Source: Alphaproteobacteria bacterium
GTDB taxonomy: Bacteria > Pseudomonadota > Alphaproteobacteria > JANSWW01
Length of the DNA stretch: 64,000 bases
Direction: 5' to 3'
Assembly (NCBI GenBank): GCA_024743275.1
Contig: JANSWW010000005.1
Location: 186,001 to 250,000, forward strand
Shown: piece after piece, positions 34,282-44,205 of the stretch
Layout: each line of letters opens with the position of its first letter
Numbering within the stretch: the first letter of the stretch is position 1
The notes under the pieces: generated by a model
Seen by the model: only the letters and a program-made list of their open reading frames with translations
Told to the model about the DNA's origin: nothing
Databases searched by the model: none
Translations under genes and position numbers: made by a program

Positions 34282-35518
34282 AACGCAGCGCTTCCACGGG
34301 CTCGAGCCGGGCCGCCCGCCAGGACGGATAGAGGGTCGCGAGGAAGGAGAGCCCCAGCCCCATCGCGACGACCAGCACCACCTCCGACGGGTCGACGACG
34401 GCCGGCAGCCGCGACAGGAAATAGATTTCCGCCTGGAACAGATTGGTCCCGGTCAGGGTTTCCAGGACCTGACGGATCTCCTCGATGTTGAGGCAGAAGA
34501 GCAGCCCCAGGAGGAAACCCGCCAGGGTTCCACTGACACCGATGGCCGCCCCGGTCATCAGAAATATCCGCATGATCATGCCGCGACTCGCCCCCATGGT
34601 GCGCAGGATCGCGATGTCCCTTCCCTTGTCCTTCACCAGCATGATCAGGGAGGAGATGATGTTGAAGGCGGCGACGATGATGATCAGGGTCAGGATCAGG
34701 AACATCACGTTGCGTTCCACCTCGACCGCGTTGAAGAAGCTGGCATTGGCGTCCCGCCAGTCGGAGACTTGAAGATCGGTTCCGGCCTTGACCAGCACCG
34801 GAAAGCGCAGATCGTCGACGGAGTCCGGGTCTTCGGTCAGGATCTCGACCGTCCCGGCCGCCCCCTTCTGCTTGAAGAAGACCTGGGCGGCCTCGAGCGG
34901 CATATAGATAAAGCCGTTGTCGTATTCATACATCCCGACCTGGAAGATTCCACCGACCTCATAGGCCTTGAGCCGCGGCACCGACCCGAAGGCGGTCACC
35001 TGGGACTGGGCCGAGATCAGGGTCACCTTGTCGCCGACCGTGACGCCGAAGCGCTGGGCCAGGCGGGAGCCGAGGAACACCGTGTTGCGGCCTTCGAACG
35101 CATCGAGACCGCCGCGCAGGATGTTGTCGGACAGGAGCGTGCGACGGGTGAAATCCTCCCGGGTCATGCCCCGGACCAGGGCGCCGCTGGCCGCGTTGTT
35201 GGCCTGGATCATCACCTGCCCCTGGATCTGGGGATAGGCGTGGACCACACCCTCCACCTCCTCCAGCCGGTCGGCGAGCGCCTGATAGTCGGTCACCAGC
35301 CCCGCCGGCGAGAACACGGTCATATGGCCGTTCACACCGAGAATCCTGTCCAGGAGCTCGATGCGGAATCCGTTCATCACGCTCATGACGATGATCAGGG
35401 TGGCCACGCCCAGCATGATGCCGGCGAAGCTGAACCCGGCGATCACCGAGACAAAGCCCTCACTGCGCCGCGCCCGCAAATAACGGAACGCGACCATCCG
35501 CTCGAAGCTGCCGAACAT
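34274..35518 (-). CDS. lolC: Lipoprotein-releasing ABC transporter permease LolC/LolE
   Basis: This 414-residue permease has one membrane helix near the N-terminus (residues about 25-45), a large periplasmic MacB-like domain, and three C-terminal helices (about 270-400), matching FtsX-like permeases. The N-terminal [48 protein letters not shown] is characteristic of LolC/E. A single permease gene next to lolD is normal in Alphaproteobacteria, where a homodimer is thought to replace LolC plus LolE. It starts 21 bases after proS. Confidence 0.95.
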   Translation of the reverse strand: MFGSFERMVAFRYLRARRSEGFVSVIAGFSFAGIMLGVATLIIVMSVMNGFRIELLDRILGVNGHMTVFSPAGLVTDYQALADRLEEVEGVVHAYPQIQGQVMIQANNAASGALVRGMTREDFTRRTLLSDNILRGGLDAFEGRNTVFLGSRLAQRFGVTVGDKVTLISAQSQVTAFGSVPRLKAYEVGGIFQVGMYEYDNGFIYMPLEAAQVFFKQKGAAGTVEILTEDPDSVDDLRFPVLVKAGTDLQVSDWRDANASFFNAVEVERNVMFLILTLIIIVAAFNIISSLIMLVKDKGRDIAILRTMGASRGMIMRIFLMTGAAIGVSGTLAGFLLGLLFCLNIEEIRQVLETLTGTNLFQAEIYFLSRLPAVVDPSEVVLVVAMGLGLSFLATLYPSWRAARLEPVEALRYE

Positions 35519-35539
35519 GAAACTCCCGACCCAGTCTCC

Positions 35540-36856
35540 CTAACGGGATGCAAAACGGTTGAGGACGGCCTCCGGCGAGAGCTCTTCGGTCTCCCCCGTT
35601 TTTCGGTTCTTGACCTCAACCACGCCATTTTTAAGGCCGCGCGGCCCGACGATCACCTGCCAGGGCAGGCCGATCAGGTCCATATCGGCGAGCTTGCCAC
35701 CCGCCCGTTCGTCCCGGTCGTCATAAAGCGCCTCGACACCGGCGGCATTGAGCTTGGCGTAGAGGTCCTCGCACGCCCCGTCGCAGGCCGCATCGCCGGT
35801 CCGCATGTTGACCAGCCCGACGGCGAAGGGGGTGACCTCCTCCGGCCAGACGATGCCCTTGTCGTCATGGCTCGCCTCGATGATCCCGCCGACCAGCCGC
35901 GACACCCCGATGCCATAGCTGCCCATATGGACCGGGCCGGCGCTGCCGTCATGGGCCGCGACCTCGGCGCCCAGAGGGGCCGAGTATTTGGTGCCGAAAT
36001 AGAAGATGTGACCGACCTCAATGCCACGCATCTTGATCAGATCGGCCTCGGGCACCGGGCAGTTCCCAGGATCGTGGATCTCGTCGGTGGCGGCATAGAG
36101 CCCGGTATACTTGTCGACGATGGGTTGCAGATCGCCGCCATAGTCGACGTCCACGCCCTTGAGGCTCGTTTCCAGCCAGTCCCTATGACAGAACACCTCG
36201 CTCTCGCCGGTCTCCGCCAGGATGATGAACTCGTGGGAAAGATCGCCGCCGATCGGCCCGGTGTCGGCCGCCATCGGGATCGCCTTGAGGCCCATCCGCT
36301 CGAAGGTCCTCAGATAGGCCACGAACTGCCTGTTGTAGGACTTGACTGCGGACTCATAGTCGAGATCGAAGGAATAGGCGTCCTTCATCAGGAATTCACG
36401 GCCGCGCATCACGCCGAAACGGGGGCGGATCTCGTCCCGGAACTTCCACTGGATATGATAGAGTTGCTTGGGAAGCTGACGGTAACTGCGCACCGACGTG
36501 CGGAAGATGTCGGTGATCAATTCCTCATTCGTCGGACCATAGAGCATGTCGCGGTCATGACGGTCCTTGATGCGCAGCATCTCCTTGCCGTAGTCGTCAT
36601 AACGCCCGCTTTCGCGCCACAGCTCAGCCGACTGGATCGTCGGCATCAGCAGTTCCTGCCCACCCATGGCGTTCTGTTCTTCACGGACGATCTGTTCGAT
36701 CCGGCGCAGCACCTTCAAGCCCAAGGGCAGCCAGGAATAAATCCCCGAACTGGCCTGCCGGACCATGCCGGCGCGCAGCATGCAACGGTGGGAAACGATC
36801 TCCGCCTCCGCGGGCGTTTCCTTCAAGGTGGGCATGAAATAGCTGGAAAGACGCAT
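35540..36856 (-). CDS. proS: Prolyl-tRNA synthetase (short type)
   Basis: This 438-residue class II aminoacyl-tRNA synthetase lacks the editing insertion domain, the short form usual in Alphaproteobacteria. Motif 2 ([35 protein letters not shown]) and motif 3 ([16 protein letters not shown]) are visible, and the anticodon-binding domain is C-terminal. It charges tRNA-Pro. It heads a minus-strand operon with lolC and lolD. The 179 bases upstream hold the terminator of the ldtR-like gene. Confidence 0.97.
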   Translation of the reverse strand: MRLSSYFMPTLKETPAEAEIVSHRCMLRAGMVRQASSGIYSWLPLGLKVLRRIEQIVREEQNAMGGQELLMPTIQSAELWRESGRYDDYGKEMLRIKDRHDRDMLYGPTNEELITDIFRTSVRSYRQLPKQLYHIQWKFRDEIRPRFGVMRGREFLMKDAYSFDLDYESAVKSYNRQFVAYLRTFERMGLKAIPMAADTGPIGGDLSHEFIILAETGESEVFCHRDWLETSLKGVDVDYGGDLQPIVDKYTGLYAATDEIHDPGNCPVPEADLIKMRGIEVGHIFYFGTKYSAPLGAEVAAHDGSAGPVHMGSYGIGVSRLVGGIIEASHDDKGIVWPEEVTPFAVGLVNMRTGDAACDGACEDLYAKLNAAGVEALYDDRDERAGGKLADMDLIGLPWQVIVGPRGLKNGVVEVKNRKTGETEELSPEAVLNRFASR

Positions 36857-36977
36857 TGTGGGTTAGGTCCATTCGGAACGGTGGGAATGATTGGGCCGGG
36901 AGAGTAGGCAACCGACCCGTCCCTGTCCATATCCGGCGCGCCGTCCGAGCCGCCGAAACCCCATGACAGAGGACATG

Positions 36978-37006
36978 AAAAAGGGGGTCCGGATGTCCGC
37001 ACCCCC
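36978..37006 (-). terminator. Rho-independent terminator of the LdtR-like gene
   Basis: On the minus strand, GGGGGTGCGGA pairs with TCCGGACCCCC around a tiny loop, giving an 11-bp GC-rich stem with one mismatch, followed by TTTTT. It starts 30 bases after the stop codon of the LdtR-like gene. Confidence 0.8.
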
Positions 37007-37035
37007 TATTCGGAGAAATCCTTGCCGGCGCGGGT

Positions 37036-37539
37036 TTACAGCGCGCCGGAGATCGCGGCCCGGAGACGGTAGTCGAGGATACCGGCCCAATACCGCTCAA
37101 GCGTCTTATAGGTTTCCGACGCGTCGTCGATATCCGCCGGCGGTGCGCCCGCCTCCGACAGTTCCGTCGCATGACGCCGGAACATCTCGTCCACCCGGCT
37201 GCACAACTGCAGCCCCTTCTCCGACAGGCGCACCCGGATCGAGCGCTTGTCGTGCGGCGAGCGTTCCTGGATCAGATAGCCGTTCTCGACCATCTTGCGG
37301 ACGTTGTAGGAGACGTTGGAGCCGAGATAATATCCCCGGTTCGTCAGTTCTCCGACGGTCAGCTCGTCCTTGTCGATGTTGAACAGAATCAGGGCCTGGA
37401 CGTTGTTGATGTCCTCGATCCCGTTGCGATCGAGCTCGGTCTTCACCACTTCCAAGAACTGCCGGTGAAGGCGCTCAATCAGTTTGATTGCATCCAAATA
37501 AGACTTTTTAGCCTGCTGAGCTTCGTCGGACATCGTCAT
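37036..37539 (-). CDS. LdtR-like MarR-family transcriptional regulator
   Basis: This 167-residue winged-helix regulator has AIKLIERLHRQFLEVVKTEL, DINNVQALILFNI, RGYYLGSNVSYNVRKMVENGYL and SPHDKRSIRVRLSEKG. These resemble LdtR of Liberibacter/Rhizobiales, which controls L,D-transpeptidase and stress genes. It is a paralogue of the regulator at 27911-28534 but lacks the repeat-rich tail. It is monocistronic with a strong terminator. No target gene such as an L,D-transpeptidase is seen in the window. Confidence 0.88.
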   Translation of the reverse strand: MTMSDEAQQAKKSYLDAIKLIERLHRQFLEVVKTELDRNGIEDINNVQALILFNIDKDELTVGELTNRGYYLGSNVSYNVRKMVENGYLIQERSPHDKRSIRVRLSEKGLQLCSRVDEMFRRHATELSEAGAPPADIDDASETYKTLERYWAGILDYRLRAAISGAL

Positions 37540-37601
37540 ATCACGCTTATATCAGGATCAAAGGGTGCGTTGAATAGCAAAAACAGGGGAAGATATACGC
37601 A

Positions 37602-38507
37602 TCACCCATTCTCGCCCCTCAACATCTTGATGACGCCGGAGAAGTCGACCTCCTCATTCCCGGCATTGCAAAACAGTTGGTAAACTTGACCGGCCTCCGC
37701 GCCGAGCGGGGTCGTCGCCCCGACTCCGGCCGAGGCTTCCTGGGCCAGCTTCAAATCCTTCAGCATCATCGCCGCCGTGAAACCCGGCTGATAGTCCCGG
37801 TTCGCGGGCGATGTCGGCACCGGTCCCGGCACCGGGCAATAGGTCGTCAGCGACCAGCACTGCCCAGAGGCCTTCGACGAGATGTCGAACAGGGCCTGGT
37901 GCGACAATCCGAGTTTTTCGGCCAGCGTGAAGGCCTCCGAGACGGCGATCATGGAGATGCCAAGGACCATGTTGTTGCAGATCTTCGCCGCCTGACCGTT
38001 CCCGGCGCCGCCGGCGTGGACAATGGTCTTGCCCATGGCTTCCAGCAGCGGGCGGGCACAGTCCAGGGCCTCCTCCTCGCCCCCGACCATGAAGGTCAGA
38101 GCGCCGGCCTCGGCCCCGCCGACACCACCCGAGACCGGAGCGTCGATCATCGCATGATTCCGCTCGGCCGCCGCCGCGGCCACCGCACGGGCGCTTTCCA
38201 CGTCGACGGTCGAACAGTCGACCAGAAGGGTCGGTTCGGTCAGGGCCGACAGCACGCCGTCCTCGCCGAGATACACGGCACGCAGATGCTTTCCGGCCGG
38301 CAGCATGGTAACCACGGCCTTTGCGCCCTTGACCGCTTCCTGAACGCTCGCCGCCGGGCAGCCGCCCGCGGATTTGAACGCATCGAGCGAAGTCGCAGAC
38401 AGATCGAAGCCCGTCACCCGATGTCCGGCCTTGATGAGATTGGCGGCCATCGGACCGCCCATGTTTCCCAGTCCGATAAAGCCGATGTCGGTCCCTGTAC
38501 CGGTCAT
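37602..38507 (-). CDS. mmsB: 3-hydroxyisobutyrate dehydrogenase
   Basis: This 301-residue member of the 6-phosphogluconate-dehydrogenase superfamily has an N-terminal GFIGLGNMGGPMA NAD motif and the substrate-binding DAPVSGGVGGAEAGALTFMVGG. The catalytic lysine lies in GNGQAAKICNNM. It oxidises 3-hydroxyisobutyrate to methylmalonate semialdehyde in valine degradation. ATG 38507 has AAGGGGA 7 bases upstream; an upstream frame extension is not family-like. The HIBYL-CoA hydrolase gene upstream makes the preceding step's product. Confidence 0.93.
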   Translation of the reverse strand: MTGTGTDIGFIGLGNMGGPMAANLIKAGHRVTGFDLSATSLDAFKSAGGCPAASVQEAVKGAKAVVTMLPAGKHLRAVYLGEDGVLSALTEPTLLVDCSTVDVESARAVAAAAAERNHAMIDAPVSGGVGGAEAGALTFMVGGEEEALDCARPLLEAMGKTIVHAGGAGNGQAAKICNNMVLGISMIAVSEAFTLAEKLGLSHQALFDISSKASGQCWSLTTYCPVPGPVPTSPANRDYQPGFTAAMMLKDLKLAQEASAGVGATTPLGAEAGQVYQLFCNAGNEEVDFSGVIKMLRGENG

Positions 38508-38611
38508 GCCCGTCCCCTTGCTCCCATTATGGTATTTCGGTTTAGCCAAAAACGTAAGCCCTGCAACTGTTTTTACCAAAAAACACAACCCACTATGGTT
38601 AACGGACCTTC

Positions 38612-39682
38612 CTAGCTAAAGGTTAAATCGCCGTTTCGGGGTTCATCGAAAAAGCTCTCGACGAAATCGTCCGAGATTTCAGAAACCGCGGCGGGCTCCC
38701 ATTTCGGCGCATGGTCCTTGTCCACAAGCAGGGCGCGAATGCCCTCGAAAAAGTCGGATTCCCGCATGACGCGCTGGACCATACGGTACTCCATCTTGAG
38801 CACATCTTCGATGGAAAGCCCCCGTGCCCGGACGATATGCTGCACCACCACCTTGAGGCTGGTCGGGCTCTTTCCGGCCAGTTCCTTTTGCACCTCGGCG
38901 GCCCAGTCGCCGCCCACGGCGGTCAACGCGGCCTCGATCTCTTCATAGGTTTCGTTGCGGAACACCTGGTCGATCTTGGAGCGGTGCTGCGCGATCGGCG
39001 GCTGACCGGCGTTGTCCACAAGGCCCTCGATGGCCCGAAGAGCGGCGGTCTTCGCCCCCTCGCCCACCGCGATGCCAGCGAGAGCGCCGACCAGCGCGTC
39101 GCGCTTGTCCGACGTCATGTAGTGGGTCGCAATATGGGCGTACATGGCGTCGGCCGCCTTCAGCCGAGCGCCGGTCAGGCCGAGATAGAGCCCCAGCGCG
39201 CCCGGGCACTCGTTGAGGAACCAGCCACCCCCGACATCCGGGAACAGCCCGATATTCGTCTCCGGCATGGCGAAGGTCATCCGCTCCGTGGCGATCCGGA
39301 AGGCGCCGTGGCGGGACAGGCCGACGCCCCCGCCCATGGTGATGCCGTCGAGCCAAGCGATATAGGGCTTGGGGAAATGGTGGATCTGGGCGTTGAGGCG
39401 ATACTCCTCCCGGAAAAAGGTCTGGGGCAGATCAGTCGGAAGCCCGGCCGAGGGGTCCTTGACCGATTTCCAGACCGCCCGCACATCCCCGCCGGCGCAA
39501 AAAGCCTTCTCACCAGCACCTTCGATCAGGACCGACGCGATGGAATCGTCGGCCGCCCAGGCATCAAGCTGAGGCGCGATGGCCCGAATCATCTCCAGCG
39601 TGAGGGCGTTCAAGGCCCGTTCGTTGCGGAGCGTAATGATGCCCAGCGTGCCTTGAACGGAAAATGTAACTTGATCGGTCAA
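38612..39682 (-). CDS. 3-hydroxyisobutyryl-CoA hydrolase
   Basis: This 356-residue crotonase-fold protein has the length and motifs of HIBYL-CoA hydrolase: FCAGGDVRAVW, WLDGITMGGGVGLSRHGAFRIATERMTFAMPETNIGLFPDVGGGWFL and a C-terminal REEYRL/F(F)DEPRN tail region. It releases 3-hydroxyisobutyrate for the dehydrogenase encoded 104 bases downstream. It is divergent from the RND efflux genes, with a 122-base gap. Confidence 0.92.
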   Translation of the reverse strand: MTDQVTFSVQGTLGIITLRNERALNALTLEMIRAIAPQLDAWAADDSIASVLIEGAGEKAFCAGGDVRAVWKSVKDPSAGLPTDLPQTFFREEYRLNAQIHHFPKPYIAWLDGITMGGGVGLSRHGAFRIATERMTFAMPETNIGLFPDVGGGWFLNECPGALGLYLGLTGARLKAADAMYAHIATHYMTSDKRDALVGALAGIAVGEGAKTAALRAIEGLVDNAGQPPIAQHRSKIDQVFRNETYEEIEAALTAVGGDWAAEVQKELAGKSPTSLKVVVQHIVRARGLSIEDVLKMEYRMVQRVMRESDFFEGIRALLVDKDHAPKWEPAAVSEISDDFVESFFDEPRNGDLTFS

Positions 39683-39804
39683 CCCTCTTTCCCCTTTGTT
39701 GTGGCGTTAATGCCCATTTCATTAACCCTGTTTTTCGGTAACCTCGAAGAAACGCCGCGCGACCGGCCTTTCGACTAGCATTCGATCAGCGAAGGAACCC
39801 AACC

Positions 39805-40929
39805 ATGCTGCGGCCCCTAAGACAGGCAATCCTGGCGGCAGGTTTGCTGACCGCCCTTTCTCCACAAATTGCCCAGGCACAGCAAGGGCTATCCGGTCCG
39901 CCGGCGGTGACCGTCATCACCGTCGAGACACAAAACGTCGCCCCGCGCTACGAGTTCATCGGCCGGATCGAGGCGGTGCAGAGCGTCGATCTCAGGGCCC
40001 GCGTCGACGGCTTCATCCAGGATGTGACCGTGGAGGACGGCCAGCCGGTCACCCGCGGCGATATCCTCTTCAAGATCGAACCCAACCGCTATGAGGCATC
40101 GGTCGCCGCCGCCCAGGCGGATCTCGCCCGGGCGGAAGCGGATCGGGAGCTGGCCCAGCTCGAATTCCGCCGCGCCGACGAACTCCGCACGCGGGGGACC
40201 GGGTCACAGCAAAATCTCGACGTCGCCCGGGCCGCCCTCAAGGGCGCCGAGGCCGATGTGCTGGCCGCCCAATCCGCCCTGCGCAGCGCCCAGATCGATC
40301 TTGCCGACACCCAGATCAAATCGCCGATCGACGGCCGGATCGGCCGGACCTACATCACCGCCGGCAATTACGTGAACGCCACTTCCGGGGCGTTGGCCCA
40401 GGTCGTGCAGCTGAACCCGATCCGCGCCGTGTTCTCGGTCTCGGAACGGGACTATCTCGACACGATCCAAGCCTATTCCGGACAGACGGCGGACGAGATC
40501 AACGCCAACTTCATTCCGCGCATCCGGTTGCCCAATGGCGAGCTCTATCCCGAGACCGGGATCATCGAGTTCGTCGACAACCGGATCGATCCGACGACGG
40601 GGACCATCGCGATCCGCGCGCTCTTCGCGAACCCGCGGGGCATTGTGCTGCCGGGCCAGTTCGTCTCGGTCCTGATCGACGAAGGCGAAGAGATCAACCG
40701 CGCCGTGGTGCCCTATCAGGCGGTCCAGCAGGACCGGCAGGGCCGCTTCGTCCTGGTGGTCGGTGACGACGACACCGTCTCGGTCCGCCGGGTGGAAATC
40801 GGGGCCAACACCGGCGACGGCTGGGCGATCCTCGACGGGCTCACCGGCGGAGAGATCATCATCGTCAGCGGCTTCCAGAAGGCCAAGGAAGGCCAGCCGG
40901 TGAATCCGGTCTGGGAAAACCAGTCCTAG
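39805..40929 (+). CDS. RND efflux periplasmic adaptor (HlyD/AcrA family)
   Basis: This 374-residue protein has a signal peptide (RQAILAAGLLTALSPQIAQA, about residues 6-25). It has biotinyl-lipoyl halves flanking an alpha hairpin (about residues 75-185, with AAVAQADLARAEADRELA-type heptads), a beta-barrel domain and a membrane-proximal domain. There is no lipobox cysteine. It bridges the RND pump to an outer-membrane channel. ATG 39805 has GAAGGA about 8 bases upstream. The pump gene follows after 66 bases that contain a 13-bp tandem repeat. Confidence 0.92.
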   Translation: MLRPLRQAILAAGLLTALSPQIAQAQQGLSGPPAVTVITVETQNVAPRYEFIGRIEAVQSVDLRARVDGFIQDVTVEDGQPVTRGDILFKIEPNRYEASVAAAQADLARAEADRELAQLEFRRADELRTRGTGSQQNLDVARAALKGAEADVLAAQSALRSAQIDLADTQIKSPIDGRIGRTYITAGNYVNATSGALAQVVQLNPIRAVFSVSERDYLDTIQAYSGQTADEINANFIPRIRLPNGELYPETGIIEFVDNRIDPTTGTIAIRALFANPRGIVLPGQFVSVLIDEGEEINRAVVPYQAVQQDRQGRFVLVVGDDDTVSVRRVEIGANTGDGWAILDGLTGGEIIIVSGFQKAKEGQPVNPVWENQS

Positions 40930-40936
40930 CGTAGGC

Positions 40937-40982
40937 CCCGGCAAGCAGTCCCGGCAAGCAGTCCCGGCAAGCAATCCCGGCA
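40937..40982 (+). repeat. 13-bp tandem repeat between the RND genes, about 3.5 units
   Basis: CCCGGCAAGCAGT occurs twice exactly, a third unit has one change (AAT ending), and a partial fourth is CCCGGCA. It lies between the adaptor stop and the pump start and ends 13 bases before the pump's ATG, so copy number would change the intergenic spacing. Confidence 0.9.
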
Positions 40983-40995
40983 TGGAGAAGCGGTC

Positions 40996-43900
40996 ATGAT
41001 CTCACGCGTGTTCATCGAACGACCCCGGCTGGCCATCGTGCTCGCCCTGGTGATTTCCATGGCCGGCGCCCTGGCGATGGTCAATCTGCCGGTGGCGCAG
41101 TTCCCGAACATCACCCCCCCGGTGGTGCAGGTGACCGCAAGCTATCCAGGCGCCGACGCCGAAACCGTGGCAGAGACGGTCGCCGCCCCGATCGAGGCGC
41201 AGGTCAACGGTGTCGACGGCATGCTCTATATGTCGTCGGTCAACTCGAACAACGGCAACTACACGCTCTCCGTCACCTTCGCCGTCGGCACCGATCCGGA
41301 CCTGGCCCAGGTCAACGTCCAGAACCGGGTCCAATTGGCCAATCCGCGCCTGCCCGACGAAGTCACCGCCCAGGGTGTGAAGGTCGAGAAATCCAGCCCC
41401 TCCTTCCTGCACGCGATCAACTTCTATTCGCCGGACAATACCCGGGATCAGCTCTTCGTTTCGAACTATGTCTCGATCACGATCCGCGATGCCGTGGCCC
41501 GTATTCCCGGCATCGGCTCGACCCAGATCTTCGGCGAGCAGACCTATTCCATGCGGATCTGGCTCGACCCGGACCGGATGGCCAATCTCGGGATCGACGC
41601 CAACGAGGTGATGGCCGCGATCCGGTCCCAGAACCAGCAGGCCTCGGCGGGTCAGGTCGGTGCGCCGCCGACCGATTCCGATCAGGCCTATCAATACACG
41701 GTGCGGGCGCAGGGTCGCCTGAAGGACGCGCGGGAGTTCGAACGGATCATCATCCGCACCAACGAGGACGGCGGGATCGTCCGCGTCTCCGACGTGGCGG
41801 AGGTCGAACTCGGCGCCCAGTCCTATGAGAGCCTGGCGGAATGGAACGGCAGTTCGACGGTGGTGCTGGCGACCTATCTTGCGCCGGGCGCCAACGCGCT
41901 GGACACCTCTGAGCGGGTGCGCGAGCTGATCGCCGAGTTGTCGGAGAATTTCCCCGAGGGCGTCGCCTATGACGTGACCTACGACACCACCCTGTTCGTC
42001 GAACGCACCATCGACGAGATCGTGACGACGCTCGGGATCACCTTCATCATGGTGTCCCTTGTCACTTTCATCTTCCTGCAGAACGTCCGGATCACCCTGG
42101 TCCCGGTGATCACGATTCCGGTCTCGCTCATCGGCGTATTCGCGATCCTGCTGGTGCTCGGCTACTCGGCGAACACCGTGACCCTGTTCGCGCTCATCCT
42201 CGCGGTCGGCCTGGTGGTCGACGACGCGATCGTGGTTGTCGAGAACGTCCAGAGGCTTATGGAGGAAGAGGGCCTGGACCGCAAGGCGGCCGCGATCAAG
42301 GCGATGCAACAGGTGACTGGCCCCGTGATCGCCACGACGCTGGTGCTGCTCGCCGTGTTCGGACCGGTGGCCCTATTGCCGGGCATAACCGGGCAGCTCT
42401 ACGAGCAGTTCGCCGTCACCCTCTCGGGTGCGGTGGTGATCTCCTCGATCAACGCCTTGACCCTGAGCCCGGCGCTCTGCGCCACCATCCTCCCCAAAAA
42501 GGGCGTGACGACCCCGGTTTTCCTGAAGCCCTTTGAAATGGCGATCAACGGCTCGCGCTCCCTGTTCGTGGCCATGGTCCAAAAGCTGCTGCGGGTCGCG
42601 GTCATCTCGCTGGTCGTGGTCGGGGGTGCCGGCGGCCTGAGCGCCTATCTGTTCGGCCAATTGCCGACCAGCTTTCTACCGATCGAGGATCAGGGCTATT
42701 TCTTCGCCGATGTGCAGCTTCCGCCCGCCGCAAGCCTGATCCGTACCGACGCCGCGGCCGACGATATCCGGGAGATTATTCAGGACACCCCCGGCGTGAA
42801 GGACGTCATCACCTTTTCCGGGTTCTCCCTGATCGCCGGGACGTCGGTGCCCCGCTCCGCCCTCATTGTTGTGGTGCTGGAGGATTGGGACGAGCGGATG
42901 GAACCGCAGGAACAGCTCTTCCCCATCCTCGGGTCGATCGGCGCCCGATTCAATCAATATGCCGGCGCCAACTCCTTCGCCTTCCCGCCGCCGCCGATCC
43001 AGGGCCTCGGCAACGCCGCCGGCTTCGATCTCCGCCTCCAGGCGCTTCAGGGGCAGAATTCGCAGGAACTCGCCAGCACGCTGAATGCCTTCCTGTTCGC
43101 GGCCAATCAGAGCCCCATCATCGGCGCGGCCTACTCGACCTATAGCGCCAACACCCCTCAGATCTTCGTCGATATCGACCGTGAGAAGGCCTATTCGCAG
43201 CAGGTGACGGTCAACGACATCTTTGGCGCGCTCCAGGCCAATTTCGGGGCGATTTTCGTCAACGACTTCAATCTTCTGGGGCGAGTGTATCAGGTCCGGG
43301 TCCAGGCCGAGGAGGAGTATCGGGACAGCTTCCTCGACATCACCCGAATCCATGTCCGCAACGCCCTCGGCCAGATGGTACCGCTGTCGACGCTGGCCAC
43401 GGTCGAAACGGTCTTCGGCCCGGAAATCCTGCCGCGCTACAATCAGTATTCGTCGGCGACGGTGAACGGACAGGCCGCGCCCGGATACAGTTCCGGCGAT
43501 GCCATCGCGGAGCTGGAGCGGATCGCGGCCGAGGTCCTGCCCGAGGGCTATGGGTATGAATGGTCGGCGCTGAGCTATCAGGAAAAACAGCAGGGATCGG
43601 AGGCGATTTTCATCTTCGCGCTGGCCATCCTGTTCGCCTATCTCTTCCTGGTCGGGCAATATGAAAGCTGGACCGTGCCCCTGCCGGTGATGGTTTCGGT
43701 CGCGGTGGCGGTGATGGGTGCGACCCTCACCTTGATGTTCACCGGCATCGGATCGAACATCTACACCCAGATCGGCCTCGTGCTGCTGATCGGGCTTGCC
43801 AGTAAGAACGCCATTCTGATCGTCGAGTTCGCCCGGGTCGAACGCGAGGAGCATGGCCGGTCGATCGTCGATGCGGCCCTCAACGCCGCCCGCATGCGAT

Positions 43901-44151
43901 ACCGCGCCGTGCTGATGACCGCATTGAGCTTCGTCTTCGGGGTGATCCCGCTGGTGATCGCCGAGGGTGCCGGGGCCGCGAGCCGAATGTCGATCGGCTG
44001 GACCGTGCTCGGCGGTATGGTGGCGGCCACCTTCATCGGCATCCTGCTGATCCCGGGCCTCTATGTCTGTTTCCAATGGCTGAGGGAGACGATTAAACGT
44101 CTTCTCGGCATGACGCCGAGAGCCGATCTCGACGCCCGACCGGGCGAGTAG
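40996..44151 (+). CDS. RND efflux pump inner-membrane transporter (AcrB/HAE1 family)
   Basis: This 1051-residue protein has the RND layout: helix 1 (LAIVLALVISMAGALAM), a large periplasmic loop, helices 2-6, a second loop, and helices 7-12. The proton-relay aspartates are in helix 4 (GLVVDDAIVVVENV), and the helix-10 lysine lies in GLASKNAILIVEFA. Length and motifs fit the HAE1 branch that exports hydrophobic and amphiphilic compounds. No outer-membrane factor and no TetR/MarR regulator is adjacent, so it must use an unlinked TolC-like channel. Confidence 0.95.
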   Translation: MISRVFIERPRLAIVLALVISMAGALAMVNLPVAQFPNITPPVVQVTASYPGADAETVAETVAAPIEAQVNGVDGMLYMSSVNSNNGNYTLSVTFAVGTDPDLAQVNVQNRVQLANPRLPDEVTAQGVKVEKSSPSFLHAINFYSPDNTRDQLFVSNYVSITIRDAVARIPGIGSTQIFGEQTYSMRIWLDPDRMANLGIDANEVMAAIRSQNQQASAGQVGAPPTDSDQAYQYTVRAQGRLKDAREFERIIIRTNEDGGIVRVSDVAEVELGAQSYESLAEWNGSSTVVLATYLAPGANALDTSERVRELIAELSENFPEGVAYDVTYDTTLFVERTIDEIVTTLGITFIMVSLVTFIFLQNVRITLVPVITIPVSLIGVFAILLVLGYSANTVTLFALILAVGLVVDDAIVVVENVQRLMEEEGLDRKAAAIKAMQQVTGPVIATTLVLLAVFGPVALLPGITGQLYEQFAVTLSGAVVISSINALTLSPALCATILPKKGVTTPVFLKPFEMAINGSRSLFVAMVQKLLRVAVISLVVVGGAGGLSAYLFGQLPTSFLPIEDQGYFFADVQLPPAASLIRTDAAADDIREIIQDTPGVKDVITFSGFSLIAGTSVPRSALIVVVLEDWDERMEPQEQLFPILGSIGARFNQYAGANSFAFPPPPIQGLGNAAGFDLRLQALQGQNSQELASTLNAFLFAANQSPIIGAAYSTYSANTPQIFVDIDREKAYSQQVTVNDIFGALQANFGAIFVNDFNLLGRVYQVRVQAEEEYRDSFLDITRIHVRNALGQMVPLSTLATVETVFGPEILPRYNQYSSATVNGQAAPGYSSGDAIAELERIAAEVLPEGYGYEWSALSYQEKQQGSEAIFIFALAILFAYLFLVGQYESWTVPLPVMVSVAVAVMGATLTLMFTGIGSNIYTQIGLVLLIGLASKNAILIVEFARVEREEHGRSIVDAALNAARMRYRAVLMTALSFVFGVIPLVIAEGAGAASRMSIGWTVLGGMVAATFIGILLIPGLYVCFQWLRETIKRLLGMTPRADLDARPGE

Positions 44152-44205
44152 AGAACACGCAATCTTACGCTTCCCTTTCCCGCGCTTAGACGCTATCCCG
44201 GTTAT

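Noticed and set aside
34046..36907. A 953-codon open frame on the plus strand.
   Set aside because: It is antisense to lolD, lolC and proS, whose motifs are unambiguous. The long frame is a by-product of GC-rich codon use on the opposite strand and its translation is low-complexity (many His, Asp, Gly, Arg).
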